Assembly (NCBI RefSeq): GCF_003732425.1
Contig: NZ_MOBX01000001.1
Location: 25,402 to 89,401 of the forward strand
Length of the DNA stretch: 64,000 nt
Reading direction: 5' to 3'
Source of the DNA: Pseudomonas fluorescens
Lineage (GTDB): Bacteria; Pseudomonadota; Gammaproteobacteria; Pseudomonadales; Pseudomonadaceae
Shown: positions 1-9,384 of the stretch, in pieces
Layout: the number at the start of each line of letters is the position of its first letter
How positions within the stretch are numbered: the first letter of the stretch is position 1
Program-made: the position numbers and the translations under genes
Notes under the pieces: generated by a model
The model's input: the letters and a program-made list of their open reading frames with translations, nothing else
What the model was told of the DNA's origin: nothing
Database searches by the model: none

Positions 1-51
1 CTGACATCCTGCTCCCAAAGCAGGCGCGCTACCGGACTGCGCTATACCCCG
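1..51 (-). tRNA. tRNA-Pro(UGG), 3' part cut by window edge
   Basis: On the minus strand the sequence reads as a tRNA 5' half: acceptor strand CGGGGTA, a D-arm, then an anticodon stem CCTGC/GCAGG enclosing loop TTTGGGA, giving anticodon UGG (proline). The T-arm and 3' end lie outside the window. It sits 9 bases downstream of tRNA-Asn and is probably co-transcribed with it from the promoter near 222-249. Confidence 0.9.
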
Positions 52-60
52 GTTTGAAAT

Positions 61-136
61 TGGCTCCGTGACCAGGACTCGAACCTGGGACCCAATGATT
101 AACAGTCATTTGCTCTACCGACTGAGCTATCACGGA
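61..136 (-). tRNA. tRNA-Asn(GUU)
   Basis: A complete 76-base cloverleaf on the minus strand. The acceptor strands TCCGTGA and TCACGGA pair over 7 bases, the anticodon loop CTGTTAA gives GUU (asparagine), the T-loop is TTCGAGT, and the CCA end is encoded. It is followed by tRNA-Pro. Confidence 0.97.
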
Positions 137-221
137 ACTACATATTTCAATTTACAACGGTGAAACTTACTGCATCTAGCCACTCGTTCGCATCGCTGCG
201 TTCGTGTGTCTGAGGCGCGCT

Positions 222-249
222 ATTCTACAACCTAGAACACCTCTGTCAA
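222..249 (-). promoter_or_regulatory. sigma-70 promoter of the tRNA-Asn/tRNA-Pro unit
   Basis: On the minus strand a perfect -35 TTGACA (244-249) is followed after 16 bases by -10 TAGAAT (222-227). The bases just downstream are GC-rich (AGCGCGCC), as in stringently controlled stable-RNA promoters. The leader to the mature tRNA-Asn is about 80 bases. The rest of 137-381 shows no gene. Confidence 0.75.
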
Positions 250-381
250 CCCCCTAAATTGCTTTCAAGTTAATGATTTGCAACTTATTTCAGTTTTCAA
301 CCCAGAGGATTGAAACGCTGCCGGTGACTGACTGCGGGGCGCACTTTACAAGCCTTTTCCTTTGAGTTCAACAGCCTAACG

Positions 382-420
382 AAAAAAAAGGCCCCACAAT
401 GTGGGGCCCTCCTTTTTTCT
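382..420. terminator. bidirectional Rho-independent terminator after clpB
   Basis: An 8-bp perfect stem GGCCCCAC/GTGGGGCC (390-397 with 401-408) has an AAT loop. It is flanked by a run of A on the left and T-rich sequence on the right, so it can stop transcription in both directions. It lies 14 bases beyond the clpB stop codon. Confidence 0.9.
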
Positions 421-433
421 TTGGCGCTTTGGC

Positions 434-2998
434 TCAGTTGAAAACGATTTCGTCGTTCTCGACCGCGCCGGTCGCCGTGTCGCCCGGCATGAAGTGACCC
501 GAGAGGATCAACTGCGCCAGCGGGTTTTCGATCCAGCGCTGAATCGCTCGTTTCAAAGGACGTGCGCCATACACCGGGTCGTAGCCAACGGCGATCAGCT
601 TGTCCATCGCCTCCGGACTCAGCTCCAGCCTCAGCTCGCGCTCGGCCAGACGGCTGCGCAGACGGCCCAACTGAATCTCGGTAATGCCCGCGATCTGATC
701 CCGTGCCAGAGGCTCGAAGATCACCACTTCGTCGACCCGGTTGATGAACTCCGGACGGAAGTGCGACGTCAGCGCATCCATTACTGCAGCACGTTGCGCC
801 TCACGATCACCGACCAGTTCCTGGATCTGCACCGAACCGAGGTTCGAGGTCATGACGATGACGGTATTGCGGAAGTCCACCGTACGGCCATGGCTGTCGG
901 TCAGACGACCATCCTCAAGCACTTGCAGGAGGATGTTGAATACATCCGGGTGCGCCTTCTCGACCTCGTCCAGCAGGATCACCGAGTAAGGCTTGCGACG
1001 TACCGCCTCGGTCAGGTAACCGCCCTCTTCATAACCGACGTATCCCGGTGGTGCACCGATCAAGCGAGCCACGGAATGTTTCTCCATGAACTCGGACATG
1101 TCGATCCGCACCATCGCCTCTTCAGTATCAAAGAGGAATTCGGCCAGCGCCTTGCACAGCTCGGTTTTACCGACACCGGTCGGGCCGAGGAACATGAACG
1201 AGCCGCTCGGACGATTCGGGTCAGACAACCCGGCACGCGAACGGCGCACTGCGTTGGCGACGGCGACCACCGCTTCGTCCTGACCGATCACACGTTGGTG
1301 CAACAGGCTTTCCATCTTCATCAGCTTGTCGCGCTCGCCTTCGAGCATTTTCGACACAGGGATGCCGGTCCACTTCGACACGACTTCAGCGATTTCTTCT
1401 TCAGTCACCTTGCTGCGCAGCAACTGGTTCTCGCTCTTGCCGTGCTGATCGACCATTTGCAGACTGCGCTCCAGATCCGGGATCACCCCGTACTGCAACT
1501 CGGCCATGCGATTCAGGTCGCCTTTGCGGCGCGCCGCTTCCAGTTCCTGACGCGACTGCTCGATCTTCTGCTGAATCTGTGCAGAACCCTGTACCTCGGC
1601 TTTTTCCGAGTTCCAGATTTCCTCCAGATCCGAATACTCCCGCTCGTGACGCTCGATTTCTTCCTGGAGTTTTTCCAGGCGTTTCTTCGCCGCGTCGTCG
1701 CTTTCTTTCTTCAGCGCCTGGGATTCCACCTTCAACTGAATCAGGCGACGTTCCAGACGATCGAGCACTTCCGGCTTGGAATCGATTTCCATGCGGATAC
1801 GGCTGGCGGCTTCGTCGATCAGGTCGATGGCCTTGTCCGGCAGCTGCCGATCGGTGATGTAGCGATGGCTGAGCTTGGCCGCGGCGATGATCGCGCCGTC
1901 GGTGATCGCCACTTTGTGGTGAACCTCATAACGCTCTTTGAGGCCACGCAGGATGGCGATGGTGTCTTCTTCGCTCGGCTCATCCACCAAGACTTTCTGG
2001 AAGCGTCGTTCGAGCGCCGCGTCCTTCTCTATATATTGGCGGTACTCGTTGAGCGTGGTCGCGCCAACGCAGTGCAACTCACCACGCGCCAACGCAGGCT
2101 TGAGCATGTTGCCGGCATCCATCGAGCCTTCGCCTTTACCGGCGCCGACCATGGTGTGCAGTTCGTCGATGAACAGAATGATCTGCCCTTCCTGCTTCGA
2201 CAGCTCGTTGAGCAGCGACTTCAGGCGCTCTTCGAACTCACCGCGATACTTGGCACCGGCAATCAGCGCGCCCATGTCCAGCGAGAGCAGACGCTTGCCT
2301 TTGAGGCCATCCGGCACTTCGCCGTTGATGATGCGCTGGGCCAGACCTTCGGCAATCGCGGTTTTACCCACACCAGGCTCACCGATCAACACCGGGTTGT
2401 TCTTGGTGCGGCGTTGCAGAACCTGAATGGTGCGACGGATTTCGTCATCACGACCGATCACTGGATCGAGCTTGCCGTCTTCGGCGCGTTTGGTCAGGTC
2501 GACGGTGTACTTGTCCAACGCCTGACGCGACTCCTCGTGGTTGGCGTCGTTTACCGCTTCGCCACCGCGCAGATTGTTGATCGCGTTTTCCAGGGCTTTC
2601 TTGCTCACACCCTGGCCGAGCAGCAATTTGCCGAGCTTGCTGTTCTCGTCCATCGCCGCGAGCAGCACCAGTTCACTGGAAATGAACTGGTCGCCTTTCT
2701 GCTGGGCCAGACGGTCAGCTTGATTAAGCAGGCGCGCCAGATCCTGCGACATGTTGACGTCGCCGGTCGGGTTCTGGATTTTCGGCAATTGGTCGAGTTC
2801 TTTGGTCAGCTCTTTACGCAAGCTGTTGACGTCGAAGCCCACCTGCATCAGCAGAGGTTTGATCGAACCACCCTGCTGTTCAAGCATGGCTTGCATCAAG
2901 TGCGCCGGCTCAATCGCCGGATGATCGTGGCCAACCGCCAACGACTGGGCGTCGGACAAGGCCAACTGTAATTTGCTGGTTAAACGGTCTATACGCAT
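434..2998 (-). CDS. clpB: ClpB disaggregating chaperone ATPase
   Basis: A cytoplasmic Hsp100 AAA+ hexamer that dissolves protein aggregates together with DnaK after heat stress. The 854-residue product has the full ClpB plan: N-terminal substrate domain (about 1-145), first ATPase domain with Walker A GEPGVGKT near 206 and Walker B LFIDE, the coiled-coil middle domain (about 400-520) that contacts DnaK, and a second ATPase domain with GPTGVGKT near 605. The start ATG is preceded by AAGGAAGG, a good ribosome site. It follows pgeF and rluD on the same strand but has its own heat-shock type promoter. Length and motifs are normal for the family. Confidence 0.98.
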   Translation of the reverse strand: MRIDRLTSKLQLALSDAQSLAVGHDHPAIEPAHLMQAMLEQQGGSIKPLLMQVGFDVNSLRKELTKELDQLPKIQNPTGDVNMSQDLARLLNQADRLAQQKGDQFISSELVLLAAMDENSKLGKLLLGQGVSKKALENAINNLRGGEAVNDANHEESRQALDKYTVDLTKRAEDGKLDPVIGRDDEIRRTIQVLQRRTKNNPVLIGEPGVGKTAIAEGLAQRIINGEVPDGLKGKRLLSLDMGALIAGAKYRGEFEERLKSLLNELSKQEGQIILFIDELHTMVGAGKGEGSMDAGNMLKPALARGELHCVGATTLNEYRQYIEKDAALERRFQKVLVDEPSEEDTIAILRGLKERYEVHHKVAITDGAIIAAAKLSHRYITDRQLPDKAIDLIDEAASRIRMEIDSKPEVLDRLERRLIQLKVESQALKKESDDAAKKRLEKLQEEIERHEREYSDLEEIWNSEKAEVQGSAQIQQKIEQSRQELEAARRKGDLNRMAELQYGVIPDLERSLQMVDQHGKSENQLLRSKVTEEEIAEVVSKWTGIPVSKMLEGERDKLMKMESLLHQRVIGQDEAVVAVANAVRRSRAGLSDPNRPSGSFMFLGPTGVGKTELCKALAEFLFDTEEAMVRIDMSEFMEKHSVARLIGAPPGYVGYEEGGYLTEAVRRKPYSVILLDEVEKAHPDVFNILLQVLEDGRLTDSHGRTVDFRNTVIVMTSNLGSVQIQELVGDREAQRAAVMDALTSHFRPEFINRVDEVVIFEPLARDQIAGITEIQLGRLRSRLAERELRLELSPEAMDKLIAVGYDPVYGARPLKRAIQRWIENPLAQLILSGHFMPGDTATGAVENDEIVFN

Positions 2999-3070
2999 GG
3001 GTCACCTTCCTTTTGAGCAGGCCGGACCTAAAAACCATCCTGAATAAAGAAACCTGCCAGATAGCACTGT

Positions 3071-3098
3071 AGATGCGGTCGATTCTGGGAGATTCAAG
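3071..3098 (-). promoter_or_regulatory. candidate sigma-32 (RpoH) promoter of clpB
   Basis: On the minus strand CTTGAA (3093-3098) is followed after 14 bases by CCGCATCT (3071-3078), close to the RpoH consensus CTTGAA / CCCCATNT. It lies about 75 bases upstream of the clpB start, between pgeF and clpB. This fits ClpB as a heat-shock protein and gives it expression independent of the rluD-pgeF transcript. Confidence 0.7.
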
Positions 3099-3128
3099 CG
3101 TCGGAGAGTTGATGTAAGTCAGACAAGT

Positions 3129-3851
3129 CTAGCGGGTGAGCCAAACGAGGGAGGCAAAGCGACCGGTGCGCGCCGCGCGGCGGTAAGAAAAGAAGCGCGG
3201 ATCGGTCACGGTGCAGAAACCGCCGCCATAAACAGCGGTGACACCCCGTTCAGCCAGACGCAGGCGCGCCAGCAGATAGATGTCCGCCATGAACTTGCCA
3301 GCATTGTGGCTTGGCACGAAGGCTTTTGCCGCTTCCGGCAATTGCTTGATGAAGACCTCCCGCACTTCCGGGCCGACTTCAAAGGCTTGCGGGCCAATGG
3401 CCGGGCCCAGCCAGACCAGTACCTCGTCAGCCGGAACATCGAGGCTGTCGAGAGTAGCCTCAAGCACCCCCGCCGCCAGACCACGCCAACCGGCGTGAGC
3501 CGCAGCGACGCGAGTACCGGCACGATCACAGAACAATGCCGGCAGACAGTCCGCCGTCATCGCCGCGCAGGCAATAGCCGGCGTTGCCGTCCAGCTCGCA
3601 TCTGCCGTCGCAACGATGCCCGGATCAGCTTGCGCCACGGCAATCCCGTGCACTTGCTGCAACCAGGCAGGCTGTATAGAGAAGTGCTCGGTCAGACGCC
3701 GACGATTCTCGGCAACGGCCTCAGGACGATCATCGACATGATCGCCCAGATTGAGACTGTCGAACGGCGCCTCGCTGACACCACCCTCGCGAGTGGTGAC
3801 GCAGGCTTTGACGCTGGCCGGCGCAGGCCAGTCCGGCGTCAGCCAGTTCAT
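3129..3851 (-). CDS. pgeF: Peptidoglycan editing factor PgeF (YfiH/laccase-domain protein)
   Basis: 240 residues of the Cu-oxidase_4/DUF152 family. Proteins of this family have been described as multicopper polyphenol oxidases and, more recently, as a factor that removes wrongly incorporated L-Ser from muropeptides. Visible hallmarks are the N-terminal TTREGGVS, the metal-site segment QVHG, the TADCLP segment and the AAHAGWRG segment. Its start codon overlaps the stop of rluD by four bases (ATGA), so the two are translationally coupled. Fold assignment is firm; the exact physiological reaction in Pseudomonas is inferred. Confidence 0.93.
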   Translation of the reverse strand: MNWLTPDWPAPASVKACVTTREGGVSEAPFDSLNLGDHVDDRPEAVAENRRRLTEHFSIQPAWLQQVHGIAVAQADPGIVATADASWTATPAIACAAMTADCLPALFCDRAGTRVAAAHAGWRGLAAGVLEATLDSLDVPADEVLVWLGPAIGPQAFEVGPEVREVFIKQLPEAAKAFVPSHNAGKFMADIYLLARLRLAERGVTAVYGGGFCTVTDPRFFSYRRAARTGRFASLVWLTR

Positions 3852-4810
3852 CCGACGAAAGCCTCGCGATCCTGCTTGAGCAGGGTCAGCAGCCAGACGA
3901 AATCTTCCGGCAGCGGCGATTCCCAGCTCATCCGCTCACCGCTCGTCGGGTGATCCAGTTCCAGGAAGCGTGCATGCAGCGCCTGACGCGGGAAGTGCTT
4001 GAGGGATTCAACCATCGTCGGGTTAGCCGCTGGCGGAATGCGGAAACGACCGCCGTATGCCGGGTCGCCGACCAACGGAAAGTTGATATGCGCCATGTGC
4101 ACACGGATCTGGTGCGTACGACCGGTTTCCAGTTTCACCCGTACATGGGTGTGGGAACGGAAGCGCTCCAGCACGCGGTAGTGGCTGACGGCAGGCTTGC
4201 CGCCTTCCATCACCGCCATGCGCTGGCGCTGTTGGCCGTGGCGACCGATCGGCGCGTTGATCTTGCCCCCGGCGGTGACCACACCGATCACGATGCACTC
4301 GTAGATGCGGCTGACGCTGCGGCTCTGCAATTGTGCAACCAGCTTGGTCTGCGCCTGAATGGTCTTGGCCACCACCATCAAACCGGTGGTGTCCTTGTCC
4401 AGACGATGCACGATACCGGCGCGCGGGACATTGATGATATCCGGCACATGGTGCAGCAAGGCGTTGAGCAGCGTGCCATCGGCGTGACCGGCAGCCGGGT
4501 GCACCACCAGGCCCGCAGGCTTGTTGATCACCAGGATGTCGTCGTCTTCATAGACGATGTCGAGCTCGATGTCCTGGGCGATCCACTCGCCCTGGGCTTC
4601 CTGCTCGGCAGTCAGCTCAAGGATGGCACCGCCGTGCACGATGTCGCGAGGGCGGATGACCGCCCCGTCCACAGTCAGGCGACCTTCTTTGATCCAGGCG
4701 GAAAGGCGCGAGCGTGAGTGCTCAGCGAAGAGTTGGGCGGCGACTTGATCGAGGCGTTGGCCGCCCAAATCGGACGGCACCTCTGCGCGAAGTTCAATTT
4801 TATCGGACAT
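3848..4810 (-). CDS. rluD: 23S rRNA pseudouridine(1911/1915/1917) synthase
   Basis: Converts three uridines in helix 69 of 23S rRNA to pseudouridine. An N-terminal S4-like RNA-binding domain (about 15-75) precedes the RluA-type catalytic domain, with catalytic aspartate in HRLDKDTTG. I start it at the ATG at 4810 (MSDKIELRAEV), which matches the usual N-terminus, although an in-frame GTG at 4831 would add seven residues. It overlaps pgeF by four bases and is divergent from bamD, the conserved order in pseudomonads. Confidence 0.95.
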   Translation of the reverse strand: MSDKIELRAEVPSDLGGQRLDQVAAQLFAEHSRSRLSAWIKEGRLTVDGAVIRPRDIVHGGAILELTAEQEAQGEWIAQDIELDIVYEDDDILVINKPAGLVVHPAAGHADGTLLNALLHHVPDIINVPRAGIVHRLDKDTTGLMVVAKTIQAQTKLVAQLQSRSVSRIYECIVIGVVTAGGKINAPIGRHGQQRQRMAVMEGGKPAVSHYRVLERFRSHTHVRVKLETGRTHQIRVHMAHINFPLVGDPAYGGRFRIPPAANPTMVESLKHFPRQALHARFLELDHPTSGERMSWESPLPEDFVWLLTLLKQDREAFVG

Positions 4811-4961
4811 GCTCTGACTGGGCGTCGGCACAGCCTTTGGTTTCGGCTGCGCGCTTGTGGTTAAATACGGCGTCTTTTGCCCCGAGGCTTTTCAACGGGG
4901 CGCTCATCATAACAGGACGGCCCCGCCCAAGACAGCGGCCGTCATAGGGACGCAAGCCGCC

Positions 4962-5978
4962 ATGCAAGTGAAACACCTGCTGCTGATCGCCATCCTCGCA
5001 TTGACCGCTGCTTGCTCATCGAAGGAAGTCGTAGACGAAAACCTCAGCGAAGCCGAGCTGTATCAGCAGGCTCAGACTGACCTGGACAACAACAGCTACA
5101 CCAGCGCCACAGCCAAGCTGAAGGCTCTGGAGTCGCGTTATCCGTTCGGTCGCTACGCCGATCAGGCACAGCTGGAGCTGATCTACGCCAACTATAAGAA
5201 CGCCGAGCCGGAAGCTGCAAAGTCTGCCGCCGAGCGTTTCATTCGTTTGCATCCGCAGCACCCGAACGTGGATTACGCGTACTACCTGAAAGGTCTGACC
5301 TCGTTCGACCAGGACGTCGGCCTGCTGGCGCGCTTCCTGCCGCTGGACATGACCAAGCGTGACCCGGGCGCCGCGCGCGACTCGTACAACGAGTTCGCCC
5401 AGCTAACCAGCCGTTACCCGAACAGCCGCTACGCGCCGGACGCCAAGCAGCGCATGATCTACCTGCGCAACCTGCTGGCCGCCTACGAAATCCACGTGGC
5501 CGACTACTACCTGACCCGTCAGGCTTATGTAGCCGCTGCCAACCGTGGTCGCTATGTAGTGGAAAACTTCCAGGAAACCCCATCGGTCGGCGACGGCCTG
5601 GCGGTGATGACTGAAGCCTACCAGCGTCTGCACCTGGACGAACTGGCGGCGACCAGCCTGGAGACCCTGAAGCTCAACTACCCGAACCACCCGAGCCTGC
5701 AAGACGGCCAGTTCGTGCCACGGGTTGCTGAAGCCGACAACCGCTCGTTCCTGAGCAAGGCGACTTTGGGCCTGATCGAGTCGCGTCCACCGCTGCCGCC
5801 AGGAGAGACCCGCGCCAACCAGGACGTGCAGAAGCAGTTCCAGGACGCGAAAGACGCGATCCCGAACGAGCTCAAGCCTAAAGACGAAAACGGCGACGTG
5901 ATCGAAGAGCCAGAACCTGAGTCGAGCAACACCGACCGTTCGTGGTTCAGCTACATGACCTTCGGCGTGTTCGACTGA
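4962..5978 (+). CDS. bamD: Outer membrane protein assembly factor BamD (ComL)
   Basis: A lipoprotein of the BAM complex that folds beta-barrel proteins into the outer membrane. The 338-residue product has a lipoprotein signal with lipobox LTAAC (Cys18) and then TPR-type helical repeats, for example the segments around [11 protein letters not shown] and [18 protein letters not shown] start at the ATG at 4962; an in-frame upstream extension to 4857 has no ribosome site and would bury the signal peptide. The last roughly 100 residues are acidic and low in complexity, longer than in E. coli but usual for Pseudomonas. It is transcribed divergently from rluD and ends at a strong terminator. Confidence 0.97.
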   Translation: MQVKHLLLIAILALTAACSSKEVVDENLSEAELYQQAQTDLDNNSYTSATAKLKALESRYPFGRYADQAQLELIYANYKNAEPEAAKSAAERFIRLHPQHPNVDYAYYLKGLTSFDQDVGLLARFLPLDMTKRDPGAARDSYNEFAQLTSRYPNSRYAPDAKQRMIYLRNLLAAYEIHVADYYLTRQAYVAAANRGRYVVENFQETPSVGDGLAVMTEAYQRLHLDELAATSLETLKLNYPNHPSLQDGQFVPRVAEADNRSFLSKATLGLIESRPPLPPGETRANQDVQKQFQDAKDAIPNELKPKDENGDVIEEPEPESSNTDRSWFSYMTFGVFD

Positions 5979-5995
5979 TCACTCCGGCGGTACAG

Positions 5996-6024
5996 AAAAG
6001 GGAGATCTGCGGATCTCCCTTTTT
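5996..6024 (+). terminator. terminator of bamD
   Basis: Perfect 8-bp stem GGGAGATC/GATCTCCC (6000-6007 with 6012-6019), loop TGCG, followed by five T and preceded by four A. It lies 18 bases after the bamD stop. Confidence 0.92.
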
Positions 6025-6104
6025 CATTTCTGCGCTTTAATCCGCTGTGCGCTCGTCAGGTCCTTGGCTAAACTGCCGGATCATCAGTCGAAAAGCCGCT
6101 CATC

Positions 6105-6347
6105 ATGCTTCGTTTATTGTTCTGGATCGTCGTGATTTTCGCCGCGATATGGTTGTGGCGTAAATTCAAGGCGCCTGCCGCGTCCAATCAATCCAACCGT
6201 GCCCCTCGCGAACAGGACGCTCCACCGATGGTGCGCTGCGCCCATTGCGGCGTGCACCTGCCGCGCGATCGCGCGCTGAGCGTGCAACAACAGTGGTATT
6301 GCAGCCAGGCTCACCTTGAGCAAGGCCCGGGTACCCGTGATCGCTGA
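6105..6347 (+). CDS. PP0621-family small membrane-anchored zinc-ribbon protein
   Basis: 80 residues, function unknown. The first 20 residues form one membrane helix (LLFWIVVIFAAIWLW), followed by a linker and a C-terminal metal-binding-like segment with CAHC and, later, YCSQAH. It is a recurrent neighbour of pilS/pilR in pseudomonads. Its end overlaps the start region of pilS by about 11 bases, so the two are probably coupled. A link to pilus regulation is only inferred from position. Confidence 0.8.
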   Translation: MLRLLFWIVVIFAAIWLWRKFKAPAASNQSNRAPREQDAPPMVRCAHCGVHLPRDRALSVQQQWYCSQAHLEQGPGTRDR

Positions 6348-7926
6348 GGCCACCCACGCCGACAGCAAACAGGCGCAGCGCCTGCTGCGCCTTTATCATC
6401 TCTACCGCTTAAGTATCGGCATCACGCTGGTGCTGCTGATCTCCAGCAATATGGACAACCGCTTGCTGACGTCGGCCAACGACGAAATGCTGCGCGGCGG
6501 CAGCTGGCTGTACCTGATCCTCAATATTCTGTTGGTGGTGTTCCTGGAGAACACCCGACGGCCCGCGCAGCTGTTCAGTCTGGCCCTCGTCGATGTCCTG
6601 CTTTTATGCGGTTTGTTCTTTGCTGCGGGCGGCGTCGGCAGTGCACTGGGTAATTTGCTGATTGTCTCCGTGGCGATCAGCAACACCCTGCTACGGCGGC
6701 GCATCGGCCTGTTGATCGCGGCCATCGGTGCGCTGGGCATCGTCGGCTCGAGTTTCCTGCTCGGCTTCAACCAACCCCTGAGCGCCAATGAATACTTGCA
6801 GGCCGGCACCCTCGGTGCCCTGTGCTTTGCCGCGTCGTTGCTGGTGCAGGGGCTGATCCGCCGCCTCGAAGTCAGCGAAACCCTTGCAGAGCAACGCGCC
6901 AGCGAAGTGGTCAGCCTCGAAGCCCTCAACGCGTTGATCCTGCAACGCATGCGCACCGGCATTCTGGTGCTCGACGAGGCGCGTCGGGTGCAACTGGCCA
7001 ATCACAGCGCGCAAACCCTGCTCGCGCAATCGCACCTTCAAGGGCATTTGATCGATGACTATTCCACGGCGCTGGTCGATCGCCTGCAACTGTGGCTGAA
7101 CAACCCGACCTTGCGCCCGCAGAGCCTGAAAATCCCCGGCAATGGCCTGGAACTGCAGCCAAGCTTCATCGCCCTCGAACAAAGCCCGAACCAGCAAACC
7201 CTGGTGTTTCTCGAAGACCTCGCGCAAATCGCCCAGCAAGCTCAGCAGCTGAAACTTGCCGCGCTCGGGCGCCTGACCGCCGGCATCTCCCACGAGATCC
7301 GCAATCCGCTGGGGGCCATCAGTCATGCCGCACAGCTATTGGCGGAGTCCGAGGAACTCGACAGCGCGGATCGGCGTCTGACGCAGATTATTCAAGACCA
7401 CTCCCAGCGCATGAACCGAGTCATCGAAAACGTCCTGCAACTGTCCCGCCGCCAGCAAAGCGCGCCGCAACGCCTGGATCTCAAGCCATGGCTGGAAAAC
7501 TTCGTTGCCGAGAGCCGCGAACAGGCCAGCGAGCGCCAGCAGATTCACCTGCGGATCAATTCGGGAGATTTCACCACGCTGATGGACCCGAACCAGCTCA
7601 CGCAAATTCTCGACAATCTGTTACGCAACGGCTGGCGCCACAGCGCCCTGTTGCATGATCAGGCCGAAGTCTGGCTGGCCCTTTTCAGCGATCCCGACAG
7701 CCAGTTGGCAGTCCTCGAAGTGCAGGACAACGGCCCCGGCGTGCCTGCCGATGAGCAGACACATCTGTTCGAACCTTTCTTCACCACCAGCAGCCAGGGC
7801 ACCGGCCTTGGGCTTTATCTGTCCCGTGAGCTGTGCGAAAGCAACCAAGCGCGCCTAGACTTCCAGTCACGCCAAGGCGGCGGCTGCTTTCGCATCACCT
7901 TTGCTCACGGACGGAAACAAAGTTGA
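6337..7926 (+). CDS. pilS: Two-component sensor histidine kinase PilS
   Basis: The sensor that controls pilin transcription through PilR and sigma-54. About six N-terminal membrane helices (about 20-180) are followed by a PAS-like region (about 200-300), a HisKA domain with phospho-accepting His in ISHEIRNPLGA, and a HATPase domain with DNGPGV and GTGLGLYL. The start is uncertain: GTG at 6337 (MIAEATHAD...) is preferred, and TTG at 6316 would add seven residues; both overlap the preceding gene. The stop TGA overlaps the TTG start of pilR. In P. aeruginosa PilS senses PilA in the inner membrane; the same role here is inferred from homology. Confidence 0.95.
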   Translation: MIAEATHADSKQAQRLLRLYHLYRLSIGITLVLLISSNMDNRLLTSANDEMLRGGSWLYLILNILLVVFLENTRRPAQLFSLALVDVLLLCGLFFAAGGVGSALGNLLIVSVAISNTLLRRRIGLLIAAIGALGIVGSSFLLGFNQPLSANEYLQAGTLGALCFAASLLVQGLIRRLEVSETLAEQRASEVVSLEALNALILQRMRTGILVLDEARRVQLANHSAQTLLAQSHLQGHLIDDYSTALVDRLQLWLNNPTLRPQSLKIPGNGLELQPSFIALEQSPNQQTLVFLEDLAQIAQQAQQLKLAALGRLTAGISHEIRNPLGAISHAAQLLAESEELDSADRRLTQIIQDHSQRMNRVIENVLQLSRRQQSAPQRLDLKPWLENFVAESREQASERQQIHLRINSGDFTTLMDPNQLTQILDNLLRNGWRHSALLHDQAEVWLALFSDPDSQLAVLEVQDNGPGVPADEQTHLFEPFFTTSSQGTGLGLYLSRELCESNQARLDFQSRQGGGCFRITFAHGRKQS

Positions 7927-9269
7927 ACACGAGCCCACGGCAAAAAATCCTCATCGTCGACGACGAACCGGATATCCGCGAACTCCTGGAAATCACCCTG
8001 GGACGGATGAAACTCGACACCTGCAGCGCGCGTAATCTGGCTGAAGCCCAAGCGCTGCTGAACCGCGAGAACTTCGACCTGTGCCTGACCGACATGCGCC
8101 TGCCCGACGGTACGGGGCTGGAGCTGGTGCAGCACATCCAGCAACGTTTCCCACAACTGCCGGTGGCGATGATCACCGCCTATGGCAGCCTGGAAACGGC
8201 CATCAACGCTTTGAAAGCAGGAGCTTTCGACTTCCTCACCAAACCGGTGGACCTTACCCGCTTGCGCGAACTGGTCGGCACCGCCCTGCGCATGCCGGCG
8301 GCAGGAGGCAGCTTTGCCTCCATCGATCGGCGCTTGCTCGGCGACTCGCCGCCGATGCGCATACTGCGCAAGCAAATCGACAAACTCGCTCGCAGTCAGG
8401 CGCCGGTGTACATCAGTGGCGAGTCCGGCAGCGGCAAGGAGTTGGTCGCGCGCCTGATCCATGAACAAGGGCCACGTACGGGCCAGCCGTTCGTGCCGGT
8501 GAACTGCGGGGCAATTCCCTCGGAGCTGATGGAAAGCGAGTTTTTCGGCCATCGCAAAGGCAGTTTCACCGGCGCGGTCGAGGACAAGCCGGGGCTGTTT
8601 CAGGCAGCTCATGGCGGCACGTTATTCCTCGATGAAGTGGCAGACTTGCCGCTGTCGATGCAGGTCAAACTGCTGCGGGCGATTCAGGAAAAAGCCGTGC
8701 GCAGTGTCGGTGGCCAGCAGGAAAGCGTGGTCGATGTACGGATTCTCTGCGCCACGCACAAGGATCTCGATGCAGAGGTCGCGGCCGAACGCTTCCGTCA
8801 GGATTTGTATTACCGCTTGAACGTGATCGAACTGCGCGTGCCACCCCTGCGTGAGCGGCGCGATGACATCGAAGTGCTGGCGGCCAATATGCTCACGCGC
8901 TTGGCCAAAGACACCGGCCAACCGGCAGCGCGTTTACATCCACAGGCTCTTGAGGCGCTGAAGAACTATCGGTTTCCGGGGAATGTGCGGGAGCTGGAGA
9001 ACGTGCTCGAGCGGGCACACACCTTGTGTGAAAACCGTACGATCGAGGCTGAAGATTTGCGCTTGAGCGAGGGGAACTGCGCGGCAGATGGCGGGATTGC
9101 TGATCTGACGCAGATCGACAATCTTGAGGACTACTTGGAGAACGTCGAGCGGAAGCTGATTCTGCAAGCGCTGGAAGAAACGCGCTGGAATCGCACGGCG
9201 GCGGCGCAGCGGTTGAGTCTTTCGTTTCGGTCGATGCGTTATCGCCTGAAGAAATTGGGCCTGGATTGA
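7923..9269 (+). CDS. pilR: Sigma-54-dependent response regulator PilR
   Basis: An NtrC-class activator. The receiver domain (about 8-120) has IVDDEPD, phospho-acceptor Asp in CLTDMRLPDG and the conserved Lys in TKPVD. The AAA+ domain has Walker A GESGSGKE, the sigma-54 contact loop GAFTGA in the form GSFTGA, and Walker B GGTLFLDEV. A Fis-type helix-turn-helix ends the protein (NRTAAAQRLSLSFRSMRYR). It starts at TTG 7923, overlapping the pilS stop as TTGA. Its usual target, pilA, is not in this window, and I saw no clear -24/-12 element next to the minor-pilin genes. Confidence 0.96.
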   Translation: MNTSPRQKILIVDDEPDIRELLEITLGRMKLDTCSARNLAEAQALLNRENFDLCLTDMRLPDGTGLELVQHIQQRFPQLPVAMITAYGSLETAINALKAGAFDFLTKPVDLTRLRELVGTALRMPAAGGSFASIDRRLLGDSPPMRILRKQIDKLARSQAPVYISGESGSGKELVARLIHEQGPRTGQPFVPVNCGAIPSELMESEFFGHRKGSFTGAVEDKPGLFQAAHGGTLFLDEVADLPLSMQVKLLRAIQEKAVRSVGGQQESVVDVRILCATHKDLDAEVAAERFRQDLYYRLNVIELRVPPLRERRDDIEVLAANMLTRLAKDTGQPAARLHPQALEALKNYRFPGNVRELENVLERAHTLCENRTIEAEDLRLSEGNCAADGGIADLTQIDNLEDYLENVERKLILQALEETRWNRTAAAQRLSLSFRSMRYRLKKLGLD

Positions 9270-9276
9270 GGGTCCC

Positions 9277-9352
9277 TTCGCGAGCAGGCTCGCTCCCACA
9301 TTGGATTTTGTGACCGACAAAGATCAACTGTGGGAGCGAGCCTGCTCGCGAA
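9277..9352. repeat. REP pair (BIME), family GTGGGAGCGAGCCTGCTCGCG
   Basis: Two inverted copies (9277-9300 and 9328-9352) of the palindrome core GAGCGAGCCTGCTCGC flank a 27-base spacer. They separate the convergent genes pilR and thiO. Nearly identical pairs occur elsewhere in the window. Confidence 0.93.
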
Positions 9353-9384
9353 AGCGATCTGCCAGGCTACAGAGAAATAGCAGA

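Noticed and set aside
401..2971. 856-codon open frame opposite clpB
   Set aside because: It is the exact antisense shadow of a certain gene. The translation is low in complexity (rich in H, Q, R, L), as expected from high-GC codon bias, and has no ribosome site.
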